Shown here: positions 1 to 8,103 of the stretch, piece by piece
Layout: each line of letters opens with the position of its first letter
Numbering within the stretch: position 1 is the first letter of the stretch
IMG/VR virus record: IMGVR_UViG_3300042445_001315
Location: 1 to 27,596 of that record
Direction: 5' to 3' (one strand)
Length of the DNA stretch: 27,596 bases
Origin: a virus
Notes under the pieces: generated by a model
What the model saw: only the letters and a program-made list of their open reading frames with translations
The model's database searches: none
What the model was told of the DNA's origin: nothing
Position numbers and translations under genes: made by a program

Positions 1-586
1 GCATGGACTAACTAAGTATAATATGGCGAACGCTCCATCCAACCAATTCTTTTTAGAATACATTGCTCGTCCACAGACAGCAGAAATATTCTTTGAAGAA
101 GTGTTGATGGCGTGCGTGTTCTATGGAATGCCAATACTTGCAGAGAATAATAAAGCCCGATTACTATACCACTTTAAGAACCGTGGCTATAGAGGCTTCT
201 CTATGAATAGACCTGACAAGCATGCTAACAAGCTGTCATTTACTGAACGTGAGATTGGTGGTGTACCTAACTCAAGTGAAGACATGAAGCAAGCACACGC
301 CACAGCTATTGAGACTTACATCGAGAAATTTGTTGGATTTGATGCAGAAGGAATCTACAGAAGTCCAGATGAAATAGGCGAAATGCAGTTCAATAGAACG
401 CTTCAAGACTGGGCTAAATTTGATGTAAACGACAGAACAAAGTTTGATGCATCAATTAGTTCGGGTTTAGCTATTATGGCAAATCAAAAGCACGTATATT
501 TGCCTGAGAAAAAAGAGTCAAAAATAAGCATTAAATTTGCAACTTACGATAACACTGGTTCTTCGAGCAGAATTAAAAGAATATGA
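1..586 (+). CDS. Terminase large subunit, C-terminal part (partial at window start)
   Basis: This reading frame has no stop codon back to the window edge, so the ATG at 23 is probably internal and the gene starts outside the window. The visible ~195 residues look like the end of the RNase H-like nuclease domain of a large terminase subunit, the motor that cuts and packages phage DNA into the prohead. The block around residues 10-65 (FFEEVLMACVFYG, then PILAENNKARLLYHFKNRGY) reads like the TerL nuclease region of Bacteroidota phages. The assignment rests on this resemblance and on the position directly before the portal gene. The ATPase motifs would lie outside the window. Its stop codon overlaps the portal start by four bases (ATGA at 583-586), suggesting translational coupling. 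The C-terminal tail is basic (SSSRIKRI). Confidence 0.75.
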   Translation, partial: HGLTKYNMANAPSNQFFLEYIARPQTAEIFFEEVLMACVFYGMPILAENNKARLLYHFKNRGYRGFSMNRPDKHANKLSFTEREIGGVPNSSEDMKQAHATAIETYIEKFVGFDAEGIYRSPDEIGEMQFNRTLQDWAKFDVNDRTKFDASISSGLAIMANQKHVYLPEKKESKISIKFATYDNTGSSSRIKRI

Positions 587-3015
587 GCAACCCCCCTGTA
601 GTATTAATCAACCCAACTGCATTCCCTTCTCAGTTAGCAACTGACCAAGAGAAAGCTTCCTGGGATTACGGACTAAAAATAGGGCAAAGCATTTCGTATG
701 AATGGTTTGCTAAAACTGGAAATAGTTGTAGATACTATTCTCAATGGATTGATTTCCACCGCACTAGACTATATGCTAGAGGAGAACAACCTATCGCTAA
801 ATATAAAAACCAATTTGAGGTGGACGGAGATATGTCCCACATTAACTTAGATTGGACTCCAGTACCTATCATCCCTAAATTTGTTGACATTGTAGTAAAC
901 GGTATGAATGACCGTTTATTTGAGGTTAAGGCTTATGCTCAAGACGCTATGTCAATGAGTGAGCGTTCTCACTTCCAACAAATGGTGGAGCGTGATATGG
1001 CTGCCAAAGATATTCTTAAGATTGGTAAAGAGCAGTTGGGTGTAGATGCATCTAACGTTCCAATGGAGGACCTTCCTGAGAATGACCAAGAGTTATCATT
1101 ATACATGCAATTAAAGTATAAGCCGGCAATTGAGATTGCAGAAGAAGAGGCTATTAATACTTTGTTGGATTTAAACCACTACCCTGACGTTCGTAAAAGG
1201 GTCGACTATGATATCACCACAATCGGTTTGGGTGTAGTAAAGCACACGTTCCAACCGGGTTCTGGAGTTAAGATTGAGTATGTTGACCCCGCTAACATTG
1301 TTTATAGTTACACTGAGTCTCCAACATTTGAGGATTGCTTCTATTTTGGAGAGGTTAAGCAAGTGCCTATCACTGAGTTGATTAAGATTAAACCAGACAT
1401 TACTAAAGAAGAGTTGGCTGAGATTCAGCAGCTTGGTACTGCTTGGTATAATTACTACGGCATTATGCGTCCATATCGCAGTGATATTTTTAACAGAGAC
1501 GTAGTTACTTTACTTTATTTTAACTACAAAACTGATAAAACATTTGTCTATAAGAAGAAGTATCTTGAAAACAATGGTGTTCGTATTATTCCTAAGGACG
1601 AGAATTTTAATCCTCCTGCTGGAACTGAAGAATTGTTTGAGAGAATAGAGAAGCGTATTGATGTATGGTACGAGGGTATTATGATTCCAGGATCATCTTA
1701 CTTGCTTAAGTGGGAGTTATCTCGTAACATGGTTCGTCCTAAGGCTGCTACTCAAAGGGCAATGCCTAATTATATCTGTGTGGCACCAAGAATGTACAAG
1801 GGTGTGATTGAGTCATTGACTCGTCGCATGATTCCTTTTGCTGACTTGATTCAAATGACACACTTAAAGATTCAACAAGTTCAACAACGTGTTGTGCCAG
1901 ATGGTGTGTTCATCGATGCTGATGGTATCAATGAGGTTGACTTGGGAACAGGTGCAGCATACAATCCAGAAGACGCTTTACGTTTGTATTTCCAAACGGG
2001 TAGTGTAATTGGACGTAGCATGACAGTCGATGGTGATTTAAACCATGGTCGTATTCCTATCCAAGAATTAAACACAAATAGTGGCCAAGCTAAGATTGCT
2101 TCATTGATTGGTTTATACAACCAGTACATGGGCATGATACGTGACGTTACAGGGCTTAACGAGGCTCGAGATGCATCAACACCTAACCCAGATGCTTTGG
2201 TGGGCGTACAGAAGCTTGCAGCGTTAAATTCAAACACTGCTACTCGCCACATCATTGAGGGAAGTAAGTTCATTACTAGAACTTTAGCTGAGGCGTTATC
2301 TTACCGCATATCTGACATCTTAGAATACTCTGACTTTAAAGAAGAGTTTACTATGCAGATTGGTAAGTATGCTGTTGGTATTTTAGAAGATATCAAAGAC
2401 TTACCATTGTATGACTTTGGTATTTTCATTGAGGTATCTCCAGACCAAGAAGAGCAAGCCCAATTAGAAGCTAACATTCAGATGGCTATGCAGCGTGACC
2501 AAATTACTTTAGAGGACGCAATTGACATTCGCCAAATGAAGAACATGAAACTTGCTAACGAATTGTTGAAGCTAAAGCGCAAGAACAAGGAGAAGAAAGA
2601 CATGGAGAATGAGCAAGCTAAGATTCAGATGCAAACTCAAGGTAACATCCAATCATCTCAAGCTGCTGCTCAAGCAGGACTACAAAAAGTTCAAGCGGAG
2701 GCTGCGGCTAAAGCGCAACTAGCTGAGGCTCAAATGAACTTTGATATTCAGAAGATGCAAGCTGAGGCTGCTATTAAGCAACAGTTGATGGAGGTAGAGT
2801 TTAACTACAATATGCAACTTAAAGGCATGGAGATTGAGAGAATCAAGCAATTAGATATGGACAAAGAGAAAGCTAAGGATGACCGCACAAAAATCCAAGC
2901 TACTCAACAATCTAAGTTGATTGAACAGCGTCAAAAAGACCTACCAGCAATGGACTTCGAGAGCGAAGAAGATTCTTTGGATGGTTTCTCTTTAGAGCAG
3001 TTTAATCCAAGATAA
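583..3015 (+). CDS. Portal protein
   Basis: This 810-residue protein is predicted to be the portal, the dodecameric ring at one capsid vertex through which DNA is packaged and ejected. The N-terminal ~200 residues contain the aromatic-rich start and a segment (PVPIIPKFVDIVVNGMNDRL) typical of portals of Bacteroidota podoviruses. Residues ~390-560 carry the conserved middle section, including RRMIPFADLIQMTHLKIQQ and MIRDVTGLNEARD, the latter resembling the portal helix region. From ~residue 620 to 770 the protein is a long Gln/Ala/Lys/Glu-rich helical stretch, consistent with the crown or barrel helices of long portals. The tail end is acidic. It lies between terminase and scaffold, as expected. 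Annotation is by recognition and synteny, not by database search. Confidence 0.85.
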   Translation: MSNPPVVLINPTAFPSQLATDQEKASWDYGLKIGQSISYEWFAKTGNSCRYYSQWIDFHRTRLYARGEQPIAKYKNQFEVDGDMSHINLDWTPVPIIPKFVDIVVNGMNDRLFEVKAYAQDAMSMSERSHFQQMVERDMAAKDILKIGKEQLGVDASNVPMEDLPENDQELSLYMQLKYKPAIEIAEEEAINTLLDLNHYPDVRKRVDYDITTIGLGVVKHTFQPGSGVKIEYVDPANIVYSYTESPTFEDCFYFGEVKQVPITELIKIKPDITKEELAEIQQLGTAWYNYYGIMRPYRSDIFNRDVVTLLYFNYKTDKTFVYKKKYLENNGVRIIPKDENFNPPAGTEELFERIEKRIDVWYEGIMIPGSSYLLKWELSRNMVRPKAATQRAMPNYICVAPRMYKGVIESLTRRMIPFADLIQMTHLKIQQVQQRVVPDGVFIDADGINEVDLGTGAAYNPEDALRLYFQTGSVIGRSMTVDGDLNHGRIPIQELNTNSGQAKIASLIGLYNQYMGMIRDVTGLNEARDASTPNPDALVGVQKLAALNSNTATRHIIEGSKFITRTLAEALSYRISDILEYSDFKEEFTMQIGKYAVGILEDIKDLPLYDFGIFIEVSPDQEEQAQLEANIQMAMQRDQITLEDAIDIRQMKNMKLANELLKLKRKNKEKKDMENEQAKIQMQTQGNIQSSQAAAQAGLQKVQAEAAAKAQLAEAQMNFDIQKMQAEAAIKQQLMEVEFNYNMQLKGMEIERIKQLDMDKEKAKDDRTKIQATQQSKLIEQRQKDLPAMDFESEEDSLDGFSLEQFNPR

Positions 3016-3025
3016 ATTTTATTAT

Positions 3026-3033
3026 TACTTTTG
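3026..3033 (+). promoter_or_regulatory. Bacteroidota-type -7 box upstream of scaffold gene
   Basis: TACTTTTG matches the Bacteroidota -7 consensus TAnnTTTG and sits in the 37-base gap between portal and scaffold. A weak -33-like TTTA lies at 3001-3004, 21 bases upstream. Transcription would start near 3038, giving a ~15-base AT-rich leader before the ATG at 3053. It is predicted from motif and position only. Confidence 0.5.
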
Positions 3034-3052
3034 TGCAACTAAATTAAATTAA

Positions 3053-4162
3053 ATGGATAATATTCAAGTAAAACTTGTAGACTTTGAGGAAAAGTCTGTG
3101 CAAGAAATCGAGCAACAATTGCTTGATCAGCACGAAGAGAAAATGAATGGGACAGCTGAGGAAACAGAGGCACCCACAATTGACATGTCACAGTTGGAGG
3201 CTCCAACAGAGACAGAAAATAGTCAACCAGAATTTGGTGACAACGACGTTCTTTCATATTTAAAAACAAAGTTCAATAAAGAAGTTAATTCTTTGGATGA
3301 ACTATTTGCAGAAAGAGAACCACAACAAGAGTTACTTCCTGAGGATGTAAATGCTTTCTTAAAATTCAAGAAAGAGACAGGTCGTGGTTTAGAAGATTTC
3401 TACCGTATTAACAAAGATTATTCTAGTGTTAGTCCGGAGAGACTTATTGCTGACTACATGCGTGAGACTAACCCAGATTTAGATGACGAGGATATCGCAT
3501 TTGAATATGAGTCTAAGTTTGCAATCGATGAAGATATCGATGAGGACAAAGACATCAAGCGCAAGAAGTTAGCCTTTAAAAAAGAACTTGGAAAAGCTAC
3601 TAAGTACTTTAACGAACAGAAGGAAAAATACAAAGCTCCCCTTGAGTCGAGGATGGAGTATCAAATTCCTGCTGAAGATAAAGAAGCGATAGAGCAATAC
3701 AAGCAATATATTAGCCAATCATCTGCTATGCAGGAGGAGAACGCTAAAAAATCACAGTACTTCGTGAATAAGACGAAAGAATTGTTTTCCAGTGAATTCA
3801 AAGGTTTTGATTTCAAGATTGGTGACAAGGAAATATCTTACAAGCCTGGTGCACCCGAGCAGCTTATGGCGGCTCAATCAGATGTATCTAAATTCTTAAA
3901 CAATTTTGTTGACGAAAGCGGATACCTGAAGGATGCTAAACAGTATCACAAAACAATTGCTGCGGCAATGAACCCCGATGCAATGGCCAGATTCTTTTAT
4001 GATATGGGCAAAGCTGATGCGATTGATGAGTCTGCCAAATTGAGCAAGAACATCGATATGGGAAATGTAAGAACATCTCCCCAGCATGTTGAAAAAGGTG
4101 GTTTTAGTGTTAAAGCGTTGGATAGTGACCATGGTAGCAGACTAAAGATTAGAAAACTATAA
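3053..4162 (+). CDS. Capsid scaffolding-like protein
   Basis: This 369-residue protein is strongly acidic and charged, and predicted largely helical. Residues 1-80 are Glu/Gln-rich, residues ~140-180 contain repeated acidic runs (DLDDEDIAFEYES, DEDIDEDKDIK), and the C-terminal ~30 residues are basic (GSRLKIRKL at the end). An acidic helical body with a basic tail, encoded between portal and major capsid protein, is the usual profile of a scaffolding protein that co-assembles with the capsid protein and leaves before packaging finishes. No protease motif is apparent. A promoter-like TAnnTTTG box lies just upstream, so the scaffold and capsid genes may be transcribed as a unit ending at the terminator at 5606. 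I recognise no specific family. An internal capsid protein is the alternative. Confidence 0.65.
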   Translation: MDNIQVKLVDFEEKSVQEIEQQLLDQHEEKMNGTAEETEAPTIDMSQLEAPTETENSQPEFGDNDVLSYLKTKFNKEVNSLDELFAEREPQQELLPEDVNAFLKFKKETGRGLEDFYRINKDYSSVSPERLIADYMRETNPDLDDEDIAFEYESKFAIDEDIDEDKDIKRKKLAFKKELGKATKYFNEQKEKYKAPLESRMEYQIPAEDKEAIEQYKQYISQSSAMQEENAKKSQYFVNKTKELFSSEFKGFDFKIGDKEISYKPGAPEQLMAAQSDVSKFLNNFVDESGYLKDAKQYHKTIAAAMNPDAMARFFYDMGKADAIDESAKLSKNIDMGNVRTSPQHVEKGGFSVKALDSDHGSRLKIRKL

Positions 4163-4183
4163 ACCAAAACAAAAAACAAAAAA
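4163..4183 (+). promoter_or_regulatory. A-rich translation leader of the capsid gene
   Basis: The 21 bases between the scaffold stop and the capsid ATG consist only of A and C and are almost all A, with no Shine-Dalgarno sequence. Unstructured A-rich leaders are known to support strong initiation in Bacteroidota, where anti-SD pairing is little used. It is the most extreme A-rich leader in the window and precedes the gene expected to be most highly expressed. Confidence 0.6.
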
Positions 4184-5599
4184 ATGGCTGGATCAGTTCA
4201 ATCGACCCCAGGGTTTCAATTACAACCCTCAGCGGTAAAGGCAACATTGCCTACAAACTACATTACTAACTTCGACTTCTTAAACCAGTATCTTCCTGAT
4301 ACTTACGAGGCAGAATTCGAGCGTTATGGTAATCGCTCTATTGCATCTTTCTTACGTATGGTAGGTGCTGAATTACCTTCTAACTCTGACTTAATTAAGT
4401 GGGCAGAGCAAGGTCGTTTACACACTAAATATGTAAACGTTACAACAACTGCTGTTGCTGGTGCTGACACTGCAACTTGGACAGTTAACGATGCTAACGT
4501 AGTAGTTAACTTCCGTGTTAACCAAACTGTCTTCTTATCAGCTAACGCTGGTTCTGCTTCTGACAAAGCTGTTATCACTGCAGTAAATAGCTCTGCTAAC
4601 ACTTTCACAGTTGCTTACTACAATGGCCCAGGACAAACAATTGCTGCTTCTACTGCTTCAACTGCGTTTGTTTACGGTTCTGAATTCACTAAAGGTTCAA
4701 CTGGAATGATCGGTTCTTTAGAGTCTCAAGATTTATTCTTCGAGAACAAGCCAATCATCATCAAAGACAAGTACACTGTATCAGGTTCTGACATGGCTCA
4801 AATCGGTTGGGTTGAAGTAACTTCTGAGAATGGTGCTGCTGGTTACTTATGGTACATCAAATCTGAGCACGAGACTCGTTTACGTTTCGAAGACTACTTA
4901 GAGATGTCAATGGTTGAAGGTGTTCCTGCAGAAGCTGGATCAGGTGCTTTAACTTACTTAACAGTTGCTTCTTCTCAAGTACAACCTGGTGACGCTGGTA
5001 CTCAAGGTTTATTTGATGCAGTTGAGACTCGTGGTAACGTTTGGGCTGGTGGTAACCCTACTACTTTGTCTGACTTTGATGCTATCATCCAACGTCTTGA
5101 CAAGCAAGGAGCTATCCAAGAGAACGTGTTATTCGTTAACCGTAAATTCTCTTTCGATATCAACGATATGTTAGCTTCTCAGAACTCTTACGGTTCAGGT
5201 GGTACTTCATACGGTTTGTTCGACAACAAAGAGGACATGGCGTTAGAATTAGGATTCACTGGATTCCGTCGTGGTTATGACTTCTACAAGACTGATTGGA
5301 AATACTTAAATGATGCTACTACTCGTGGTGGAATCGTTGGTGGTGGTATCAATGGTATCTTAGTACCTGCTGGTTCTACTTCAGTATACGATCAAATCTT
5401 AGGAAAGAATGCGAAGCGTCCGTTCTTACACGTTCGTTACCGTGCTTCTGAAACAGAAGATCGTCGTTACAAAACTTGGATCACTGGTTCTGCTGGTGGT
5501 GCTCAAACTAGCGACCTTGATGCAATGGAGGTTAACTTCTTATCTGAGCGTGCTTTATGTACTCTTGGTGCGAACAACTTCTTCATCTTCGAGAACTAG
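4184..5599 (+). CDS. Major capsid protein
   Basis: This 471-residue protein is predicted to be the major capsid protein (HK97-like fold), the main building block of the head. Residues 20-80 contain the N-terminal section (YLPDTYEAEFERYGNRSI, then IKWAEQGRLHTKYVNV) that resembles capsid proteins of Bacteroidota phages. Residues ~85-165 form a Thr/Ala/Val-rich beta stretch that could be an inserted surface or E-loop domain. The rest (DFDAIIQRLDKQGAIQENVLFVNRKF and FTGFRRGYDFYKTDWKYLN) fits the P-domain and A-domain region. Every arginine codon I checked is CGN, with no AGA or AGG, unlike neighbouring genes, which fits very high expression. It has an extremely A-rich leader and is followed at once by a strong terminator. 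Position after the scaffold gene supports the call. Confidence 0.85.
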   Translation: MAGSVQSTPGFQLQPSAVKATLPTNYITNFDFLNQYLPDTYEAEFERYGNRSIASFLRMVGAELPSNSDLIKWAEQGRLHTKYVNVTTTAVAGADTATWTVNDANVVVNFRVNQTVFLSANAGSASDKAVITAVNSSANTFTVAYYNGPGQTIAASTASTAFVYGSEFTKGSTGMIGSLESQDLFFENKPIIIKDKYTVSGSDMAQIGWVEVTSENGAAGYLWYIKSEHETRLRFEDYLEMSMVEGVPAEAGSGALTYLTVASSQVQPGDAGTQGLFDAVETRGNVWAGGNPTTLSDFDAIIQRLDKQGAIQENVLFVNRKFSFDINDMLASQNSYGSGGTSYGLFDNKEDMALELGFTGFRRGYDFYKTDWKYLNDATTRGGIVGGGINGILVPAGSTSVYDQILGKNAKRPFLHVRYRASETEDRRYKTWITGSAGGAQTSDLDAMEVNFLSERALCTLGANNFFIFEN

Positions 5600-5605
5600 T
5601 AAACT

Positions 5606-5641
5606 TAGGGGGAGGCTTCGGTCTCCCCTTATTTAATTTTT
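5606..5641 (+). terminator. Intrinsic terminator after capsid gene, UUCG tetraloop
   Basis: The arms 5606-5616 and 5621-5631 form an 11-bp stem (with two G-T pairs) closed by the very stable cUUCGg tetraloop at 5617-5620. The core GGGGAGGC pairs with GTCTCCCC. The T-rich stretch to 5641 is interrupted by two A's. It lies seven bases after the capsid stop codon. Confidence 0.88.
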
Positions 5642-5642
5642 G
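5634..5642 (+). promoter_or_regulatory. Imperfect TAnnTTTG-like box upstream of 5666 gene
   Basis: TAATTTTTG has one extra base compared with the Bacteroidota -7 consensus TAnnTTTG (or reads AATTTTTG with a T-to-A change at position one). It directly follows the capsid terminator and could restart transcription for the 5666 gene. It overlaps the terminator's T-rich tail, so the resemblance may be accidental. Confidence 0.22.
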
Positions 5643-5665
5643 TTTAAAATTTAAAATCAAATATA

Positions 5666-6412
5666 ATGTTAAATTCCAAAGAAATTTCGGACAAACTATA
5701 CGTCCTTAAAAGAAGAACTTTCCCTATTTCATTTATGTTAGCGTCACGTAATACTACACGTCGCTCTTTATTGTACTTCGATACAAAGACCAACATGAAT
5801 CGTCCACTTAGATATGCTGTTAACCAAAAGTCTCCTTTCGAGGATGAACAAGATGGTAACTTCATTTTAGAGCCAATCATCTTTGAAGATGGTTTATTAT
5901 CTGTACCAAAAGAGAATCAAGTATTACAAATGTTCTTAGCTTATCACCCAGATAATGGTTCGATATTCGAAGAGGTTGATACCAAGCGTGATGCTTCAGT
6001 TCAGATTGATAGTATTAATATCCAATTAGATGCTCAGATTGCAGCACGTGAATTAGATATTGCTACAGCAGAAGCTATTTCTAGAGTAACGATGGGTACT
6101 AATGTAGATAGATTATCGAGCGAAGAATTGAGAAGAGACTTGATGTTATTCGCTAGAAACAATCCATACGACTTCTTGCAACTATTAAACGATCCAGAAC
6201 TTAAATTGCAGAACATCGCAGTTAAATCTTTACAAGATGGTACGTTTTTATTAAAGAACAAGAACCGTGATATCTTCTTTAACTTGCAAGACAACAAGAA
6301 GAAGTTAATGGGTGTTCCATTCGGAGAAGACCCAACAAGGTTACTAGCTGCATGGCTCCAGAGCAATGATGGCTTAGATACTTATGAATATCTATCTAAG
6401 AAATACCAATAA
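5666..6412 (+). CDS. Conserved capsid-adjacent protein of unknown function
   Basis: This 248-residue soluble protein has no signal peptide or membrane segment. The N-terminal half is a compact, probably conserved domain with FDTKTNMNRPLRYAVNQKSP and FEDEQDGNFILEPIIFEDG at about residues 35-80. The middle (~110-165) is helical with regular acidic and basic residues. The C-terminal part (GTFLLKNKNRDIFF, then GVPFGEDPTRLLAAWLQ) is mixed. I recognise the type as one found beside the capsid gene in Bacteroidota phages but know no function. Plausible roles are a minor or auxiliary capsid protein or a head-completion factor. The gene is isolated between two strong terminators (5606-5641 and 6418-6443), so it either depends on read-through from the capsid gene or has its own weak promoter. 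Confidence 0.6.
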   Translation: MLNSKEISDKLYVLKRRTFPISFMLASRNTTRRSLLYFDTKTNMNRPLRYAVNQKSPFEDEQDGNFILEPIIFEDGLLSVPKENQVLQMFLAYHPDNGSIFEEVDTKRDASVQIDSINIQLDAQIAARELDIATAEAISRVTMGTNVDRLSSEELRRDLMLFARNNPYDFLQLLNDPELKLQNIAVKSLQDGTFLLKNKNRDIFFNLQDNKKKLMGVPFGEDPTRLLAAWLQSNDGLDTYEYLSKKYQ

Positions 6413-6417
6413 GAAAT

Positions 6418-6443
6418 AGGGGGACGAAAGTCTCCCTTTTTTT
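6418..6443 (+). terminator. Intrinsic terminator with GAAA tetraloop and T7 tract
   Basis: Arms 6419-6425 (GGGGGAC) and 6430-6436 (GTCTCCC) pair over seven positions, one of them G-T. They are closed by a GAAA tetraloop at 6426-6429 and followed by seven T's at 6437-6443. This is a classic rho-independent terminator six bases after the stop codon of the 5666 gene. Confidence 0.92.
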
Positions 6444-6471
6444 GTATATTACATATGCCAAAATTTATGCT

Positions 6472-6479
6472 TATTTTTG
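6472..6479 (+). promoter_or_regulatory. Bacteroidota-type -7 box before connector/tail genes
   Basis: TATTTTTG matches TAnnTTTG and lies between the terminator at 6418-6443 and the next gene. A start near 6484-6486 would leave a ~27-base leader before the GTG at 6512. I see no convincing -33 TTG at standard spacing. Its placement after a strong terminator supports a real restart of transcription for the tail genes. Confidence 0.55.
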
Positions 6480-6511
6480 TAGAATAAAGGTATCATAAAC
6501 AAATACGTATA

Positions 6512-7204
6512 GTGATAAATTCTGTGAGAAACACGGTTCTGAGTATTATAAATAAACAGAACAACGGATACATAACACCAGAAGAATTCAACAGCTTTGC
6601 AAAACAAGCTCAGTTAGAAATCTTCAATCAATACTTTGTGGACTTTAGAAACTCTAAAGTAAAAGATAGCAAGGGTTTTGAGACATCTGGTTACTCTGAC
6701 GTAACAAAGCAGATGGACCAGACTATTGACTATTTCTCAAAGAATGTAGATTTAAACTTTACATCATCTACAGGTAGGTTCAATATGCCAAGTGGTTGGT
6801 TTTTATTAAACGTATTATATTATAATGGTAAAGAGGTAACTCACGTTAATCAAGAAAAGCTACACTACCTTTTAAACTCAAATCTTACAGCACCTACACA
6901 AACATACCCTACGTATGTTTTGCAAGGAAACGATATTACTATTTATCCAAATACTATTACTAGTGGGGTTAGTACATATTATGTGCGTTTTCCATATGAT
7001 CCCAAGTGGACATATACAACTGTAAACGGAAGCCCGTTATTTAATCAGTCAGCTAATGACTATCAAGACTTTGAGTTAACTGAATCTGATTTTCCTAGAT
7101 TAGTTGCTAAGATTTGTGGATACGCAGGAGTAAGCATTCGTGAGAGTGAAGTCTCTGCAGCTGCGAGAAATGAAGAACTTTACATGGATCAAACTCAACA
7201 ATAA
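6512..7204 (+). CDS. Head-tail connector/ring-like protein 1
   Basis: This 230-residue protein starts at GTG. The frame is open back to 6488 but has no ATG, TTG or other GTG upstream, so 6512 is the best start; it also leaves room for the promoter-like box at 6472. The N-terminal region (INKQNNGYITPEEFNSFAKQ, residues ~12-31) is a helical segment that I associate with connector or adaptor proteins of Bacteroidota podoviruses. The middle contains beta-rich segments (STGRFNMPSGWFLLNVLYY; DITIYPNTIT) and the end is helical. Position after the capsid genes, and a TAATG stop/start overlap with the next connector-like gene, suggest that it builds the neck under the portal. The exact role (adaptor versus ring protein) cannot be decided from the sequence. 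Confidence 0.6.
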   Translation: MINSVRNTVLSIINKQNNGYITPEEFNSFAKQAQLEIFNQYFVDFRNSKVKDSKGFETSGYSDVTKQMDQTIDYFSKNVDLNFTSSTGRFNMPSGWFLLNVLYYNGKEVTHVNQEKLHYLLNSNLTAPTQTYPTYVLQGNDITIYPNTITSGVSTYYVRFPYDPKWTYTTVNGSPLFNQSANDYQDFELTESDFPRLVAKICGYAGVSIRESEVSAAARNEELYMDQTQQ

Positions 7205-8100
7205 TGAATCAAGAAAAATATTATACCAACGACGGGGTCAACCCTACTGATTCAAACTGGGGTACATATCAGAACGTTACATTAGGTGATGTAGTTAATA
7301 ACTTCATTCTAATGTACATGGACGATGGTGATTTGTTGACAAATGTTAACAGATACAAAGTATTGTTCCATGCCAAGCGTGCTGTTCAAGAATTGAACTA
7401 TGATGGCAATCGCCAAGTTAATGCCCTACAATTAGAAGTTGGAGATGACCTTAAGTTTATCTTACCTCCTGACTATGTGAACTATGTTCGTATCTCTATG
7501 TTCTGGGGTGGTGTATTATACCCAATGAGCGAGAATGTTCAAGCTAACTCAGCTACTGAATTCTTGCAAGACCAAGCGTATAATATTTTATTTGACGACC
7601 AAGGCAATGCTTTGATTGGAGAATCTAAATTAGATATATCAAGAATTGACAATGTCAACTACATATTATGCCCATTCAATAATCAATGGGGATGGTATGT
7701 AGATGGCTTGTGGTATTTTAATTATAACTACGGTGCTCGCTTTGGCTTAAATACTGAGACAGCAAATACTAACCCTACATTTAGGATTGACAAGGTTTCT
7801 GGTGTTATTAACTTTAGCTCAGGAATGCGTGATCGCTCTGTTGTATTAGAATACATCTCAGACGGATTGTATCCAGGTGATGACAATCAAATTGTTATTA
7901 ACAAGTTGGCTGAAGAATATATCTACTCCTACATTAAGTGGGCTATTCTTAACACCAAGTCAAACCAACCAGAATACGTTATTAATAGAGCTCGTAAAGA
8001 GAAAGTTTCTAACTGGAGAAACGCAAAAATTAGATTAAGTAATTTACACCCGGGCCGCTTGTTGATGAACATGAGGGGTCAATCTAAGTGGATTAAGTAA
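7204..8100 (+). CDS. Connector/ring-like protein 2 (tail-tubular type)
   Basis: This 298-residue protein is translationally coupled to its predecessor by a TAATG overlap. The N-terminal third includes VNNFILMYMDDGDLLTNVNR and an FHAKRAVQELNYDGNRQV helix, followed by LKFILPPDYVNYVRISMFW. This pattern resembles the helical plus beta core of tail-tubular or ring proteins that join the portal to the tail hub in podoviruses. The C-terminal part (LAEEYIYSYIKWAILNTKSN, then PEYVINRARKEKVSNWRNAK) is a basic helical region matching proteins at this position in crAss-like phages as I remember them. No signal peptide or membrane segment is visible. The role is inferred from position and general resemblance to P22 gp4/T7 gp11-type proteins. 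Confidence 0.6.
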   Translation: MNQEKYYTNDGVNPTDSNWGTYQNVTLGDVVNNFILMYMDDGDLLTNVNRYKVLFHAKRAVQELNYDGNRQVNALQLEVGDDLKFILPPDYVNYVRISMFWGGVLYPMSENVQANSATEFLQDQAYNILFDDQGNALIGESKLDISRIDNVNYILCPFNNQWGWYVDGLWYFNYNYGARFGLNTETANTNPTFRIDKVSGVINFSSGMRDRSVVLEYISDGLYPGDDNQIVINKLAEEYIYSYIKWAILNTKSNQPEYVINRARKEKVSNWRNAKIRLSNLHPGRLLMNMRGQSKWIK

Positions 8101-8103
8101 ACG

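Noticed and set aside
1881-2273. Minus-strand ORF of 130 codons inside the portal gene
   Set aside because: It is antisense to a well-supported portal protein, has no promoter or conserved motif, and is explained as a frame shadow.
6455-6487. 10-codon ORF between terminator and first connector gene
   Set aside because: Too short, and it spans the predicted -7 promoter box and transcript start, so it would not be on the mRNA.
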